Shown: piece after piece, positions 40,776 to 50,365 of the stretch
Layout: every line of letters starts with the position of its first letter
Numbering within the stretch: the first letter of the stretch is position 1
Source: Palsa-504 sp963753225
GTDB lineage: Bacteria > Actinomycetota > Actinomycetes > Streptosporangiales > Streptosporangiaceae
Assembly: GCA_963753225.1 (NCBI GenBank)
Contig: CAVWBQ010000020.1
Span: 1 to 64,000, forward strand
Direction of reading: 5' to 3'
Length of the DNA stretch: 64,000 nt
Made by a program: the position numbers and the translations under genes
The notes under the pieces: model-generated
Told to the model about the DNA's origin: nothing
Seen by the model: only the letters and a program-made list of their open reading frames with translations
Database searches by the model: none

Positions 40776-42200
40776 TTACCAGATGGGGGGGTGCCGGTCC
40801 TTCCACGGGCGGGCCTGCTCCAGCTGGGCGGACAGGGAGATCAGGGTGGCCTCGTCCCCGATACGGCCGGCCAGCATGACGCCGATCGGCAGGCCGTCGC
40901 CGCTCCAGTACAGCGGCACGTTCACGGCGGGCTGGCCGGACATGTTGTAGACGGCGGTGAACGGGGTGAACTGCTTCTGCCGCTCGAAGTTCCCGGCCGG
41001 CTCCACCTCGTCGAACCAGCCGACCGGGCGGGGCGGCAGGGCCAGCGTCGGGGTCAGGATGGCGTCGTAGGCGTTCAGCGTGGCAAGCGCGGCGCGGGTC
41101 ACCGCCTGCAGGTAGGCCTGGGCGAAGACGAGCTCGGCCGCGCTGGTGGCCATCCCGCGGCCGCGCAGGTAGCGGGTCAGCGGGAGCAGCACGTCCTCCT
41201 GCTCCGGCGCGAGCGGTGCCAGCGTGGCGTAGGCATACCAGAGCGTCTCGAAGAACGGCACCACGTCCGGGCCGAGCGGCATGGCCACGTCCTCGACCTC
41301 GTGACCCAGGCCGGCCAGCAGCGTGCTGGCCTCCTCGTAGGCCGTGACGCAGTCCGGGTGCACCTCGGCGCCGTCGACCGGGTTCTGCAGCGTGCGGCCG
41401 ATCCGCAGCCGGCCCGGCTCGCGGCTGGCGTAGCCGAGGAAGGTCTCGCCGGGCGGGAGCGGAGGCTGGGTGTACATGTCGCCGGGGAAGTTGCCGGTCA
41501 TCACGTCGAGCAGCAACGCCGCGTCCGCGACGGTGCGCGCGAGCGGGCCGTTGACCCCCAGGCCGGCCAGGTCGGGCATGAGCGGGCCCTCGGAGATCCG
41601 GCCGCGTGAGGGCTTGATCCCGAACAGACCGCACACGCTGGACGGGATGCGGATGGAGCCGCCGCCGTCGCTGCCCTGGGCGGCCGGGGCCAGGCCCGCC
41701 GCCACCGCGGCGGCCGCGCCGCCGCTGGACCCGCCCGCCGACCGGGACAGGTCCCACGGCGTGCGGGCCGGAGGCCCGATCGCGGTCTCGGTGTAGCAGG
41801 GCAGCCCGAACTCGGGGGTCGCGGTCTTGCCGGTGATGACCGCGCCAGCCCGCTTGATCGCGACCACCACGTAGTCGTCGCTGTCCGGCACGTTGGCCTC
41901 GAAGGCCTTCGAGCCCAGCGTCTGCCGCACCCCCGCCACCATGTTCAGGTCCTTGATCGGGATGGGCACTCCGGTCAGCGGCGGCAGCGCCGCCACCTCG
42001 TCCGCCGTGGCGACCGCCTTCTCCGCCGCCCGCGCCTGGTCGGCGGCGAATTCGGGCGTGATCGTGTAGAACGCGCCGACCTGGTCGTTGAGCTCGGTCG
42101 TCCGGCGCAGGTAGTGATCGGTGACGGCGACCGGCGAGAGCTCGCCCGCGCGGATCGCCGCGGCCAGCTCGATCATGGTTAGGTCGTGAATCTGGGCCAT
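40776..42200 (-). CDS. Amidase (amidase-signature family)
   Basis: The 474-residue enzyme has the Ser-cisSer-Lys machinery: catalytic lysine in GVPIPIKDLNMVAG, the signature block SAGGSSGGAAAAVAAGLAPAAQGSDGGGSIRIPSS holding both serines, and GIKPSRGRIS after it. The family hydrolyses amides; the sequence resembles aryl/acyl amidases rather than GatA, and no GatB/GatC lies nearby. The gene stands alone and ends 19 bp from the convergent PLD-like gene. Confidence 0.93.
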   Translation of the reverse strand: MAQIHDLTMIELAAAIRAGELSPVAVTDHYLRRTTELNDQVGAFYTITPEFAADQARAAEKAVATADEVAALPPLTGVPIPIKDLNMVAGVRQTLGSKAFEANVPDSDDYVVVAIKRAGAVITGKTATPEFGLPCYTETAIGPPARTPWDLSRSAGGSSGGAAAAVAAGLAPAAQGSDGGGSIRIPSSVCGLFGIKPSRGRISEGPLMPDLAGLGVNGPLARTVADAALLLDVMTGNFPGDMYTQPPLPPGETFLGYASREPGRLRIGRTLQNPVDGAEVHPDCVTAYEEASTLLAGLGHEVEDVAMPLGPDVVPFFETLWYAYATLAPLAPEQEDVLLPLTRYLRGRGMATSAAELVFAQAYLQAVTRAALATLNAYDAILTPTLALPPRPVGWFDEVEPAGNFERQKQFTPFTAVYNMSGQPAVNVPLYWSGDGLPIGVMLAGRIGDEATLISLSAQLEQARPWKDRHPPIW

Positions 42201-42502
42201 GTTACGAGATCGTAGACCACGAAAGCCCAGGCGTTTAGCGGGGTAATCGGCTGACTGCCCGGCTGTTTGCCCGGCCAGGTCCCGTGATGACGCCCGGGAC
42301 GGGACCCGCTAGGGTACGGGTTGCCGCGGTGGTCCCGGCGGTGCTTAGCGGTCGCATCCGACTGCGATACATGTCCGTTACGGCGGGTTATCAGACCCAG
42401 TGTCCAGCTATAAAAAAGGGCGGAGTAGGGCACAATCGTCTTGGTGACGGTGCTAAGCGCTGAGTCCTAGGACAGTTACGCTGAGGTGGTGGGTGATACC
42501 GG
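42201..42502. other. Divergent intergenic region
   Basis: 302 bp between the amidase and NERD gene starts. It contains an AT-rich stretch (GCTATAAAAAAGGG near 42410) and a perfect 10-bp palindrome GTCCTAGGAC (42464-42473), which lie in the likely promoter of the NERD gene. No open frame of substance is present. Confidence 0.5.
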
Positions 42503-43756
42503 ATGGCGTGGCCGAAGCTGAGAAATAAGTCATCGGGGCCGCTGATGACGGTGCGCAATCGCAGCGGGGCAGCACACGACGGGGCACGGTCGCAGGGAAA
42601 GGCACCCGAGGGTGCACCGGAAGGGCAGGCTCACGGGCCGGTTCTCGGGGCCAATGGGGCCGAAGGTACTGACGGGGCCGAAGGGACCGGCACGGTGCAT
42701 GATGCGCCGGTGACCTGGCCGGGGCAGGCCCCAGACGACGTAGCGACCGCCGAGGCGAGCGGCCCGGAGGCCGGGGCGAGCGGCCCGGAGGCCGGGGCGG
42801 ACGAACCCGAGTCGGCCGACCTGCCGCTGTGGGACTGGTCCCCGCCCTCGGAACGTTCGGCGCGGGAGCCTTCTGGCGCGGAGCCGCGCGCCGCGGAGCC
42901 GCGCGCCGCGGAGCCGCGCGCCGCGGAGCGCGCGGAGCCGCCCGGCGCGGAGCGCGCAGAGCCGGCGAAGCCTGAGTGGAAGCCAGTGGTCACACCGGTC
43001 GAGGAGGCCGGGGGCGGGTCGCGGCCTGGCATCGGCCAGCGCCGGGGCAACCTGGCCTACCTGTCCGCCAACCCGAGGATGCGGATCTGGCAGCTGCGGG
43101 CCGGCGTCGCGGTCGTCATCCTGGCGGCGTTCTGGGCCCTGGTGTCCTGGAAGCTCGGGCTGACGCTCGCCGTCGTCGCGATCATCGCCGACACCATCTA
43201 CCGGGCCCGCAAGGGCTACGCCGGCAAGATGAAGCTGACCGTCGCGCAGCGGCGGACCCGCAGGCAGCTGACCAAACTTGGCCGCGCGGGCTACCGCGCC
43301 ATGCACGCCAGGCCCATCCCTGAGAGCCAGGACCAGATCGACCACCTGGTGGTCGGGCCGGCCGGCGTCTTCGCCATTGACTCGGAGAACTGGGACAAGC
43401 GGCTGGCCGTACGGACGAAGAAGGGCACCCAGCTGTGGCACGGGCCGTTCAGCAAGAAGGACCGGCTCCAGCACGCCCAGTGGGAGGCCCAGCGGGCGGC
43501 CGAAATGCTCTCCGGCGCGATCGGCAAGCCGGTCAGCGTCCGCCCGGCGATGGCGGTCTACGGGCCGAGGATCCCGTGGGACGTGGCCACCATCGCCGAA
43601 GTTGACGTCTTCAGCGGTCCGCGGCTGCGCAAGTACCTGCGCCGGCGGGCCAGGCACGGCGAGGTCCGGCCGCTGACCGACGAGGAGATCGAGCGCATCT
43701 TCACGGCCGCCAACCAGGCGTTCCCGCATCTCAGCTCGGGTTCCCCGGCGAGGTGA
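42503..43756 (+). CDS. NERD-domain protein with a membrane segment
   Basis: The 417-residue protein begins with about 170 disordered residues rich in Ala/Glu/Pro, including 15-bp repeats that encode AEPRA (42878-42922). A hydrophobic segment follows (RAGVAVVILAAFWALVSWKLGLTLAVVAIIADTIY, about 198-232), and then a NERD nuclease-related domain (GRAGYRAMHARPIPESQDQIDHLVVGPAGVFAIDSENWDKRLAV). The conserved D-HLVVGP-GVF-IDSE motif belongs to the nuclease-like core. Such proteins are common in actinobacteria with no settled function. Confidence 0.85.
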   Translation: MAWPKLRNKSSGPLMTVRNRSGAAHDGARSQGKAPEGAPEGQAHGPVLGANGAEGTDGAEGTGTVHDAPVTWPGQAPDDVATAEASGPEAGASGPEAGADEPESADLPLWDWSPPSERSAREPSGAEPRAAEPRAAEPRAAERAEPPGAERAEPAKPEWKPVVTPVEEAGGGSRPGIGQRRGNLAYLSANPRMRIWQLRAGVAVVILAAFWALVSWKLGLTLAVVAIIADTIYRARKGYAGKMKLTVAQRRTRRQLTKLGRAGYRAMHARPIPESQDQIDHLVVGPAGVFAIDSENWDKRLAVRTKKGTQLWHGPFSKKDRLQHAQWEAQRAAEMLSGAIGKPVSVRPAMAVYGPRIPWDVATIAEVDVFSGPRLRKYLRRRARHGEVRPLTDEEIERIFTAANQAFPHLSSGSPAR

Positions 43757-43800
43757 TACGGGCCTTCTGGCTCGTTCGGCCCCGGTAGGCTAGTGCGGTT

Positions 43801-43890
43801 AGTAGCACTGTGTCGGTAAGCGCCGTATTGGCAAGCACTGTGCTGACAAGCACTGTCTTGACAAGCACTGTCTAGACAAGCACTGGGCAG
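43801..43890. repeat. Six 15-bp tandem repeats upstream of ilvD
   Basis: Unit ACAAGCACTGTCTTG (consensus) is repeated with period 15 at 43801, 43816, 43831, 43846, 43861 and 43876. Later units are nearly identical; the first two are divergent. The block ends 26 bp before the ilvD start, so it fills the leader or promoter. Confidence 0.9.
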
Positions 43891-43916
43891 CCAGCCCGCG
43901 CTGAGGGGAGATCGGT

Positions 43917-45779
43917 ATGCCGCCGCTTCGGTCCCGTACGGTCACGCACGGCAGGAACATGGCGGGCGCGCGCGCCCTGCTGCGCGCCACGGGAGTAGCC
44001 AGGGAGGACATCGGCAAGCCGATCATCGCGGTGGCGAACAGCTTCACCGAGTTCGTCCCCGGCCACGTGCACCTGCGCGAGGTCGGCCAGGTGGTCGCGG
44101 ACGCGGTCCGGGCGGCCGGGGCGATCCCGCGCGAGTTCAACACGATCGCGGTGGACGACGGCATCGCCATGGGCCACGGCGGCATGCTGTACTCGCTGCC
44201 CAGCCGGGAGCTGATCGCCGACTCGGTGGAATACATGGTCAACGCGCACTGCGCCGACGCCATGATCTGCATCTCCAACTGCGACAAGATCACGCCGGGC
44301 ATGCTGATCGCCACCATGCGGCTGAACATCCCGACCGTGTTCGTCTCCGGCGGCCCGATGGAGGCGGGCGCGCCCGCTGGCCTCGCCGCGGGCACCGGGC
44401 GCAAACTCGACCTGATCGACCCCATGGTGGCCTCGGCGGACCCGTCGGTGTCCGACGAGCAGCTGCTCGAGATGGAAGAGTCCGCGTGCCCGACCTGCGG
44501 ATCCTGCTCCGGCATGTTCACCGCGAACTCGATGAACTGCCTGGCCGAGGCGATCGGCCTGGCCCTGCCGGGCAACGGCACCACGCTGGCTACCCACGCC
44601 GCCCGGCGCGGCGTGTTCGAGCGGGCCGGGACGCTGATTGCCGAGATCACCAGGCAGTACTACGCCGACGGGGACGAGTCGGTGCTGCCCCGGGCGATCG
44701 CGAACCGGGACGCGTTCGAGAACGCGATGGCGCTCGACGTGGCTATGGGCGGCTCGACCAACACGATCCTGCACCTGCTCGCGGCCGCGCACGAGGCCGG
44801 CGTCAACTTCGGCCTCAAGGAGATCGACGAGCTTTCCCGCCGGGTGCCGTGCCTGTGCAAGGTCGCGCCGAGCAGCGCCTACCACGTGGAGGACGTGCAC
44901 CGGGCCGGCGGCATCCCGTCGATCCTGGGCGAGCTCGACCGGGCCGGGCTGCTCAACCGCGGCGTGCGCACCGTGCACAGCGCCTCGCTGCGGGAGTTCC
45001 TGGACGCGTGGGACCTGGGGTCTGATTCCGTGGCCCCCGAAGCGGTCGAGCTATACCACGCCGCGCCGGGCGGCGTCCGCACCACCCGGCCGTACTCCCA
45101 GTCGGCCCGCTGGAACGAGCTGGATGTTGACCGCGCGTCCGGCTGCATCAGGGACGCCGGGCACGCCTACACCGCGGACGGCGGGCTGGCCGTGCTGTAC
45201 GGGAATCTGGCCCCGGACGGCGCGATCGTCAAGACCGCCGGCGTTCCCGAGGAGCTCTGGACGTTCTCCGGTCCGGCCGTGGTGTTCGAGAGCCAGGAGG
45301 ACGCGGTCGCCGGCATTCTTGACGGCACGGTCACCGCGGGCGACGTGGTGGTCATCCGCTACGAGGGCCCGCGCGGCGGCCCGGGGATGCAGGAGATGCT
45401 GTACCCGACCAGCTTCCTCAAGGGCAAGGGGCTCGGCCGGGCGTGCGCGCTGATCACCGACGGGCGGTTCTCCGGCGGCACCTCGGGCCTGTCGATCTGC
45501 CACGTCGCGCCGGAGGCGGCCGCGGGCGGGACGATCGCGCTGGCCGAGAACGGCGACACCGTGGTGATCGACATCCCGCGCCGCGAGCTGCGCCTGGACG
45601 TGCCAGACGACGAGCTGGCGCTTCGCCGCGATCGGGTGCTGGCCTCGCTGGGGTCCTACCGGGCCGCCGAGCGTCAGCGGCCGGTCAGCGCGGCGCTGCA
45701 GGTCTACGCCGCGATGGCCACGTCGGCCTCGACCGGCGCGGCCCGCGACATCACGCTCATCGCCCACCCGGACAAGTGA
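43917..45779 (+). CDS. ilvD: Dihydroxy-acid dehydratase
   Basis: The 620-residue IlvD/Edd enzyme makes 2-keto acids in valine, leucine and isoleucine synthesis. The iron-sulfur and substrate motifs are complete: SNCDKITPGM, CPTCGSCSGMFTANSMNCLAEAIGLALPGNGT, DVAMGGSTNTILHLLAAA, and GRFSGGTSGLSICHVAPEAAAGG near the C-terminus. ATG 43917 follows GAGGGGAG about 10 bp upstream. Its stop overlaps the GNAT start by 4 bp. Six 15-bp repeats stand just upstream. Confidence 0.97.
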   Translation: MPPLRSRTVTHGRNMAGARALLRATGVAREDIGKPIIAVANSFTEFVPGHVHLREVGQVVADAVRAAGAIPREFNTIAVDDGIAMGHGGMLYSLPSRELIADSVEYMVNAHCADAMICISNCDKITPGMLIATMRLNIPTVFVSGGPMEAGAPAGLAAGTGRKLDLIDPMVASADPSVSDEQLLEMEESACPTCGSCSGMFTANSMNCLAEAIGLALPGNGTTLATHAARRGVFERAGTLIAEITRQYYADGDESVLPRAIANRDAFENAMALDVAMGGSTNTILHLLAAAHEAGVNFGLKEIDELSRRVPCLCKVAPSSAYHVEDVHRAGGIPSILGELDRAGLLNRGVRTVHSASLREFLDAWDLGSDSVAPEAVELYHAAPGGVRTTRPYSQSARWNELDVDRASGCIRDAGHAYTADGGLAVLYGNLAPDGAIVKTAGVPEELWTFSGPAVVFESQEDAVAGILDGTVTAGDVVVIRYEGPRGGPGMQEMLYPTSFLKGKGLGRACALITDGRFSGGTSGLSICHVAPEAAAGGTIALAENGDTVVIDIPRRELRLDVPDDELALRRDRVLASLGSYRAAERQRPVSAALQVYAAMATSASTGAARDITLIAHPDK

Positions 45780-46372
45780 GCCCGGCCTCGCCTGAGGTTT
45801 CCGCGGACCCGGCGGGCCCGGCGGGCCCGGCCGGCTTCGTGCGGCAGGCCCGCGCGGGCGACGCCGCCAGCCTGGCCCGCGTCCAGGTTGCCTCCTGGCG
45901 GTGCGACTTCGCCGGGATCGTGCCGCCGGAGCTGCTGGCCGAGCTGACCAGCGAGGAGGCTGAGCAGGTGTGGCAGGACCGCTGGCGGGAGGCGATCACC
46001 AACCCGCCGACCAGCAGGCACCGCGTGCTGGCGGCGGTCGACGGCGGTCCCTCCCGGGAGGTGGCCGGGTTCGTCTCGGCCGGGCCCGCCACCGACGCGG
46101 ACCGCTGGCCGGGCACCGACGGCGAGGTTTACGAGCTGCGCATTTCTCCCGAACGGACCGGGCAGGGGCACGGCAGCCGGCTGCTTCAAGCGGTGGCGGA
46201 CACGCTCACAGAAGACGGCTTCCACACCGTGTCCATCTGGGCGCTGGAGGCGGACACGGCGCTGCGCCGCTTCCTGGAGTCCTCCGGCTGGGCCGCCGAC
46301 GGCGCCCGGGCCGAACTCGACGTGGGTACGAGCGTGCCGGTCGTCCGGCTGCACACGGCGATCAGCGAATGA
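45776..46372 (+). CDS. GNAT N-acetyltransferase
   Basis: The 198-residue acetyltransferase has a GNAT fold: FVRQARAGDAASLARVQVASWR (first strand and helix), GEVYELRISPERTGQGHGSRLLQAVADTL (acetyl-CoA loop Q/R-x-x-G-x-G/A), and SIWALEADTALRRFLESSGW at the end. GTG 45776 overlaps the ilvD stop (GTGA), so it is translated with ilvD. A Pro/Ala-rich leader (residues 1-18, GPAGPAG) precedes the domain. Substrate unknown. Confidence 0.88.
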   Translation: MSPASPEVSADPAGPAGPAGFVRQARAGDAASLARVQVASWRCDFAGIVPPELLAELTSEEAEQVWQDRWREAITNPPTSRHRVLAAVDGGPSREVAGFVSAGPATDADRWPGTDGEVYELRISPERTGQGHGSRLLQAVADTLTEDGFHTVSIWALEADTALRRFLESSGWAADGARAELDVGTSVPVVRLHTAISE

Positions 46373-46396
46373 CCGCGGTTGACCTAGGATCGGTCC

Positions 46397-47269
46397 GTGG
46401 CTGACCCTCGGGAATGGCTGGCGGGAACGCGGCCCAGGACGCTGCCCGCGGCGGTGGTGCCGGTGCTGATCGGCTCGGGCGTGGCCCTGGGCTACGGCAA
46501 GTTCTCCTGGTGGCGCGCGCTGCTCGCGCTCGTGGTGGCGCTGGCCCTGCAGGTGGGCGTCAACTTCGCCAACGACTACAGCGACGGGGTGCGCGGTTCT
46601 GACGAGCAGCGGGTGGGGCCGGTGCGGCTGGTCGCCGCCGGGCTGGCACCGCCGCGGCAGGTGCTTACCGCGGCCTTCGGATGCTTCTTCCTGGCCGGGA
46701 TGGCGGGCCTGGCGCTGGCCGCCGTGACGTCCTGGTGGCTGGTGGCTCTCGGCGTGGCCTGCATCGCCGCCGCCTGGTTCTATACCGGCGGGCCGAAGCC
46801 CTACGGGTACAACGGGCTCGGCGAGGTGTTCGTGTTCTTGTGCTTCGGCGTGGTGGCCGTGGCCGGGACCGCGTACGTGCAGATGAAGGCGCTCAGCTGG
46901 CTTGGCCTGGCCGCCTCGGTGCCTGCCGGGCTGCTGGCCTGCGCGCTGCTGATGGTCAACAACCTGCGCGACATCGGCACCGACACGGTGGCGGGCAAGC
47001 GCACGCTCGCGGTCATGCTCGGTGACGCGCGCAGCCGGGCGGGGTACGTGCTGACGCTGGTTGTCCCGTTTGGCGTCGCGGCGCTGCTTGCCTTCTTCCG
47101 GCCGTTCACGCTGCTCACCATGCTGGCACTGCCGCTGGCGCGGCTGCCGGTCCGGTCGGTCCGGGCCGGCGCGTCGGGTCCCGCGCTGATCAGGGCGCTC
47201 GGCCAGACGGGCCGGCTGCAGCTGGCATTCGGCATCGCGTTCACGATCGGCCTGGCCATCCGGCCCTGA
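46397..47269 (+). CDS. menA: 1,4-dihydroxy-2-naphthoate polyprenyltransferase
   Basis: The 290-residue, roughly nine-span UbiA-family enzyme joins a polyprenyl chain to DHNA in menaquinone synthesis. Hallmarks: GTRPRTLPAAVVPVLIG at the start, the Mg/diphosphate motif NFANDYSDGVRGSDEQRVGP, and the second motif NNLRDIGTDTVAGKRTLAV. The GTG start has a weak ribosome site (TAGGA). It is 24 bp after the GNAT gene. Other men genes are outside the window. Confidence 0.95.
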   Translation: MADPREWLAGTRPRTLPAAVVPVLIGSGVALGYGKFSWWRALLALVVALALQVGVNFANDYSDGVRGSDEQRVGPVRLVAAGLAPPRQVLTAAFGCFFLAGMAGLALAAVTSWWLVALGVACIAAAWFYTGGPKPYGYNGLGEVFVFLCFGVVAVAGTAYVQMKALSWLGLAASVPAGLLACALLMVNNLRDIGTDTVAGKRTLAVMLGDARSRAGYVLTLVVPFGVAALLAFFRPFTLLTMLALPLARLPVRSVRAGASGPALIRALGQTGRLQLAFGIAFTIGLAIRP

Positions 47270-47285
47270 GCCCGAGTCGGCAGCG

Positions 47286-48647
47286 TCAGCCGCTAGCGCG
47301 TTCGCTCGCCGGGCCGACCCTCACGCTTCCGGAGACCAGTTCCGGCAGTATGGCGTCACGTATCGCGGCCAGCACCACCGACTCGCGCTCATTGGCGGTG
47401 ACGAGTCTCAGGATCGGCTCGGCGATGTCACCGAAGGCGGCCAGCAACGAGTCATCGGGACGCAGGAAGGAAATCTCCCTGAAGCGCGTCTTGCTGATCT
47501 CCGCGAAGGTGGTGCCCCCGGCTCGGGACTCTATGACGGGCATAGTGGCCTCGGTCCAGAACCAGAGGTAGGAGCTGGGTATCGCCGCGGAGTGCATCGC
47601 GATGATTCCCTGGTTCACCGAGACCGGGGTCTCGGTGATGGCGAGATACCCGATGGGTGCTCGCGATGACAACAGCACCGTCCCGATCGGGAGCCTGCCC
47701 GAACTGATTCTCCCCACTCCGCTCTGGGTGAGATGGCGTTCGGTATCCAGGAGCACCGGGGATCTGAGCCGTGAAAGGTCTTTTGGCGTGCAGAACGCGT
47801 GCTCTCCGTCCTCCCAGAACCGGTGATCCTTCGTGCTGGGCGTATTCCCGCCCGCTACGCGCACGATCTGGCCGACCGGAGCGTGCTGCCAGCCGCGTGG
47901 CAGCGGGCCGCCGGGAGAATCCGATACCTCGGTGGCCAACCGCTCGAAGACCTGCTGCGGCATGCCAGGGAAGGCCGCTGCCCCGGCCTGCTTAGCGCGG
48001 ATAGGAGCGAGGTCGGTGAACCATGCCTGGAAGACGGCCCTGGCCACGGCGACCAGTGTCTCGTTCACGCGATCGTTGAGATCTATCTTGCCGTCCAGGT
48101 CGGCCAGGATCGCCGTCACGGCTCGCTGCTCATCACGCGGCGGCACGACGAACGGCAGTGCCCGCATGATGGAGATGTTCAGGTTAGGCATGGTCGCGCC
48201 GACAGCGTGCTGGGCAAGCCAGCGGCGAACGGAGGGATGACTCAGGTAATAGGACGCGTACGCCGGCTCCACGGGTGACTTGCCGCCCAGGCGGACCATC
48301 AGGCATCCGGTCCCGCAGAGCCAGCCTTCCTCGTTCTCGCGTATGAGTCCCCTGCGCCCGATGTCACCTCTGCGGCTGTAGACGATATCTCCGGCCTGGA
48401 CCAGGTAACGGCTAAGACGGCTGGCGTCCTCGGGCGTTATCCGTGCGATGTCACTGGCGTCTACGCGGTTCTCCGCGATATTGACCGGCATGATAGCCGG
48501 GATCCCCGCCTCGACATAGTCAGCTGAATGCAACTGACTGCCAAAGGGCCCGGTCTTGATGAATCCCCCGCCACCTTTCACCAGGGCGCCGAGCGTGGTC
48601 ACTTCCCATTCATCAGGCAACGACCCGACCAGTGATTCAGTTGCCAA
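47286..48647 (-). CDS. hsdS: Type I restriction-modification specificity subunit
   Basis: The 453-residue subunit carries two target-recognition halves: residues about 10-195 (LPDEWEVTTLGALVKGGGGFIKTGPFGSQLHS, ending with the conserved LPFVVPPRDEQRAVTAILADLDGKIDLNDRVNETL) and about 250-440 (LPRGWQHAPVGQIVRVAGGNTPSTKD). The long helix after each half sets spacing. I assign a TTG start at 48647 because GGAGG stands 9 bp upstream; this gives an 11-bp overlap with hsdM. The DNA sequence recognised cannot be read from it. Confidence 0.92.
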   Translation of the reverse strand: MATESLVGSLPDEWEVTTLGALVKGGGGFIKTGPFGSQLHSADYVEAGIPAIMPVNIAENRVDASDIARITPEDASRLSRYLVQAGDIVYSRRGDIGRRGLIRENEEGWLCGTGCLMVRLGGKSPVEPAYASYYLSHPSVRRWLAQHAVGATMPNLNISIMRALPFVVPPRDEQRAVTAILADLDGKIDLNDRVNETLVAVARAVFQAWFTDLAPIRAKQAGAAAFPGMPQQVFERLATEVSDSPGGPLPRGWQHAPVGQIVRVAGGNTPSTKDHRFWEDGEHAFCTPKDLSRLRSPVLLDTERHLTQSGVGRISSGRLPIGTVLLSSRAPIGYLAITETPVSVNQGIIAMHSAAIPSSYLWFWTEATMPVIESRAGGTTFAEISKTRFREISFLRPDDSLLAAFGDIAEPILRLVTANERESVVLAAIRDAILPELVSGSVRVGPASERASG

Positions 48648-50274
48648 AGCCGATATCCTCCAGGCTTGCCGTAATCCGGCCCTGAAGCTCACTAGCCGCG
48701 GAGAACAAGTCAGCCAGGTCCGCGGACAGCCTGTTCATCTTCGACTCAAAGGACTCTAGGTCCTGTTCCGTCTCGCCAGACCCTACGTACCGGCTCGGCG
48801 TCAGTATATGATCGTGCTTCCTTATTTCGTCCAGGGTGGCCGACCGGCAGAATCCTCCGATGTCGTGATATCCGTCGGCACCCGTCTCCCCCCGCCACGA
48901 ATGATAAGCCCGGATGATTCTTCCGATGTCGCTGCCTCCAGGCACAGGGAGGCTGTCTACCCCGCTCAGGACGCGGAGCGTGCGGCTTACCATCGTACCC
49001 AGCCGCCGGGCATCGACGAAGAGGGTCTCGCCGCGGCGGTCACGGCCGCCGGTCCTGATATTCTTTCCGCTCTTATCACGGCTGATGAACCACAGCGACA
49101 CTGGTATCGCCGTAGTCAGGAAGAGCTGCGGAGGCATGGCGACTATGCAGTCGACCAGGTCAGCCTCGATGATGTTCCGCCTTATTTCTCCTTCACCCGC
49201 GGCGCCGGACGACAGCGATCCATTAGTCATGACGAAGCCCGCGACACCACCCCCTCTCCCGTTGGGCGGGGCAAGGTGATGGATAAAATGCTGTATCCAG
49301 GCGAAGTTTGCGTTCCCGGCCGGAGGGGCGCCATATCGCCAGCGCACGTCGTTCCGCAAAAGCGGGCCTGACCAGTCCGACACATTGAACGGCGGATTAG
49401 CCAGGATGTAGTCGGCCTTCAGGTCCGGATGCAGATCACGGACGAAACTGTCGGCTGGCTGTTCGCCGAGGTTCGCCTCCATCCCGCGGATGGCCAGGTT
49501 CATGTGCGCGAGGCGCCAGGTCGCGGGGTTCGACTCCTGGCCGAATATGGAGATATCACGCTGCGTGCCGCCGCGCGCCTCCGCGAACTTCTCTGACTGG
49601 ACGAACATTCCTCCTGAGCCGCAGCAGGGGTCATACACGCGCCCCTCGTAGGGCTCGATCATCTCGACCAGCAACCGCACAACCGACCGGGGCGTAAAAA
49701 ATTCACCGCCGAGCTTGCCTTCCGCAGCGGCGAATTTGCCGAGGAAATACTCATAGACGCGGCCCAGGACGTCCATGGCGCGGGCCTGGCCGCTGCCTAC
49801 GTCGATCGAGGCGACCTGGCCGATCAGCGCGCCCAGACGCTCGGGAGATATTCCCCGGCGGGCATAGTCGCGCGGCAGCTTTCCCTTCAGCCGGGGATTG
49901 TCCCGTTCGATCGCGAACATCGCGTCGTCGATCAGCTTGGCCACATCGGGCCGCCGGCCCTGGCCCTGGATGTGCTTCCATCGCGCTTCCGGGGGAACCC
50001 AGAAGACGTTCTCCGCCACACACTCATCCCGGCTTTCGAGTAGCCCTTCTGCCTCTTTCCCCGCAATCCCGGCTGCCTCGTGCCGGGCCGCGAGCCCGGC
50101 CCTGCGGGCGGCAAGGGCGTCCGAGATGTACTTCAGGAAGATGAGTCCGAGGACGACGTGCTTGTACTCGGCAGCATCGACCGACCCTCGAAGCTTGTCG
50201 GCCGCCTGCCACAGCGCTTCCGGGTCAACGCCGTGCTCGTTCACAGGTGCCGCAGACCCCGTAGGCGATGACAC
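48637..50274 (-). CDS. hsdM: Type I restriction-modification methyltransferase subunit
   Basis: The 545-residue N6-adenine methyltransferase has an N-terminal HsdM domain (ALWQAADKLRGSVDAAEYKHVVLGLIFLKYISDAL). Next come GGEFFTPRSVVRLLVEMI, the SAM motif DPCCGSGGMFVQSEKF and catalytic NPPF in ILANPPFNVSDW. It forms an M2S complex with HsdS. No hsdR is found next to it or anywhere in the window: downstream lies convergent menA, upstream a MITE. It may be a solitary methylase, or hsdR may lie elsewhere. Confidence 0.94.
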   Translation of the reverse strand: MSSPTGSAAPVNEHGVDPEALWQAADKLRGSVDAAEYKHVVLGLIFLKYISDALAARRAGLAARHEAAGIAGKEAEGLLESRDECVAENVFWVPPEARWKHIQGQGRRPDVAKLIDDAMFAIERDNPRLKGKLPRDYARRGISPERLGALIGQVASIDVGSGQARAMDVLGRVYEYFLGKFAAAEGKLGGEFFTPRSVVRLLVEMIEPYEGRVYDPCCGSGGMFVQSEKFAEARGGTQRDISIFGQESNPATWRLAHMNLAIRGMEANLGEQPADSFVRDLHPDLKADYILANPPFNVSDWSGPLLRNDVRWRYGAPPAGNANFAWIQHFIHHLAPPNGRGGGVAGFVMTNGSLSSGAAGEGEIRRNIIEADLVDCIVAMPPQLFLTTAIPVSLWFISRDKSGKNIRTGGRDRRGETLFVDARRLGTMVSRTLRVLSGVDSLPVPGGSDIGRIIRAYHSWRGETGADGYHDIGGFCRSATLDEIRKHDHILTPSRYVGSGETEQDLESFESKMNRLSADLADLFSAASELQGRITASLEDIGFGN

Positions 50275-50365
50275 GTGTGCTCTCCCTGCAGAAGGTGTGA
50301 ACCGGAGTCCGTACCGTCTAGTGCCTCTCCATCGAGGCCCGGGGTCTCAGCCGCAGCTTATCGGA

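Noticed and set aside
43799..44650. Minus-strand frame whose end reads QCLSRQCLSRQCLS
   Set aside because: The apparent pentapeptide repeat is only the complement of the 15-bp repeats upstream of ilvD.
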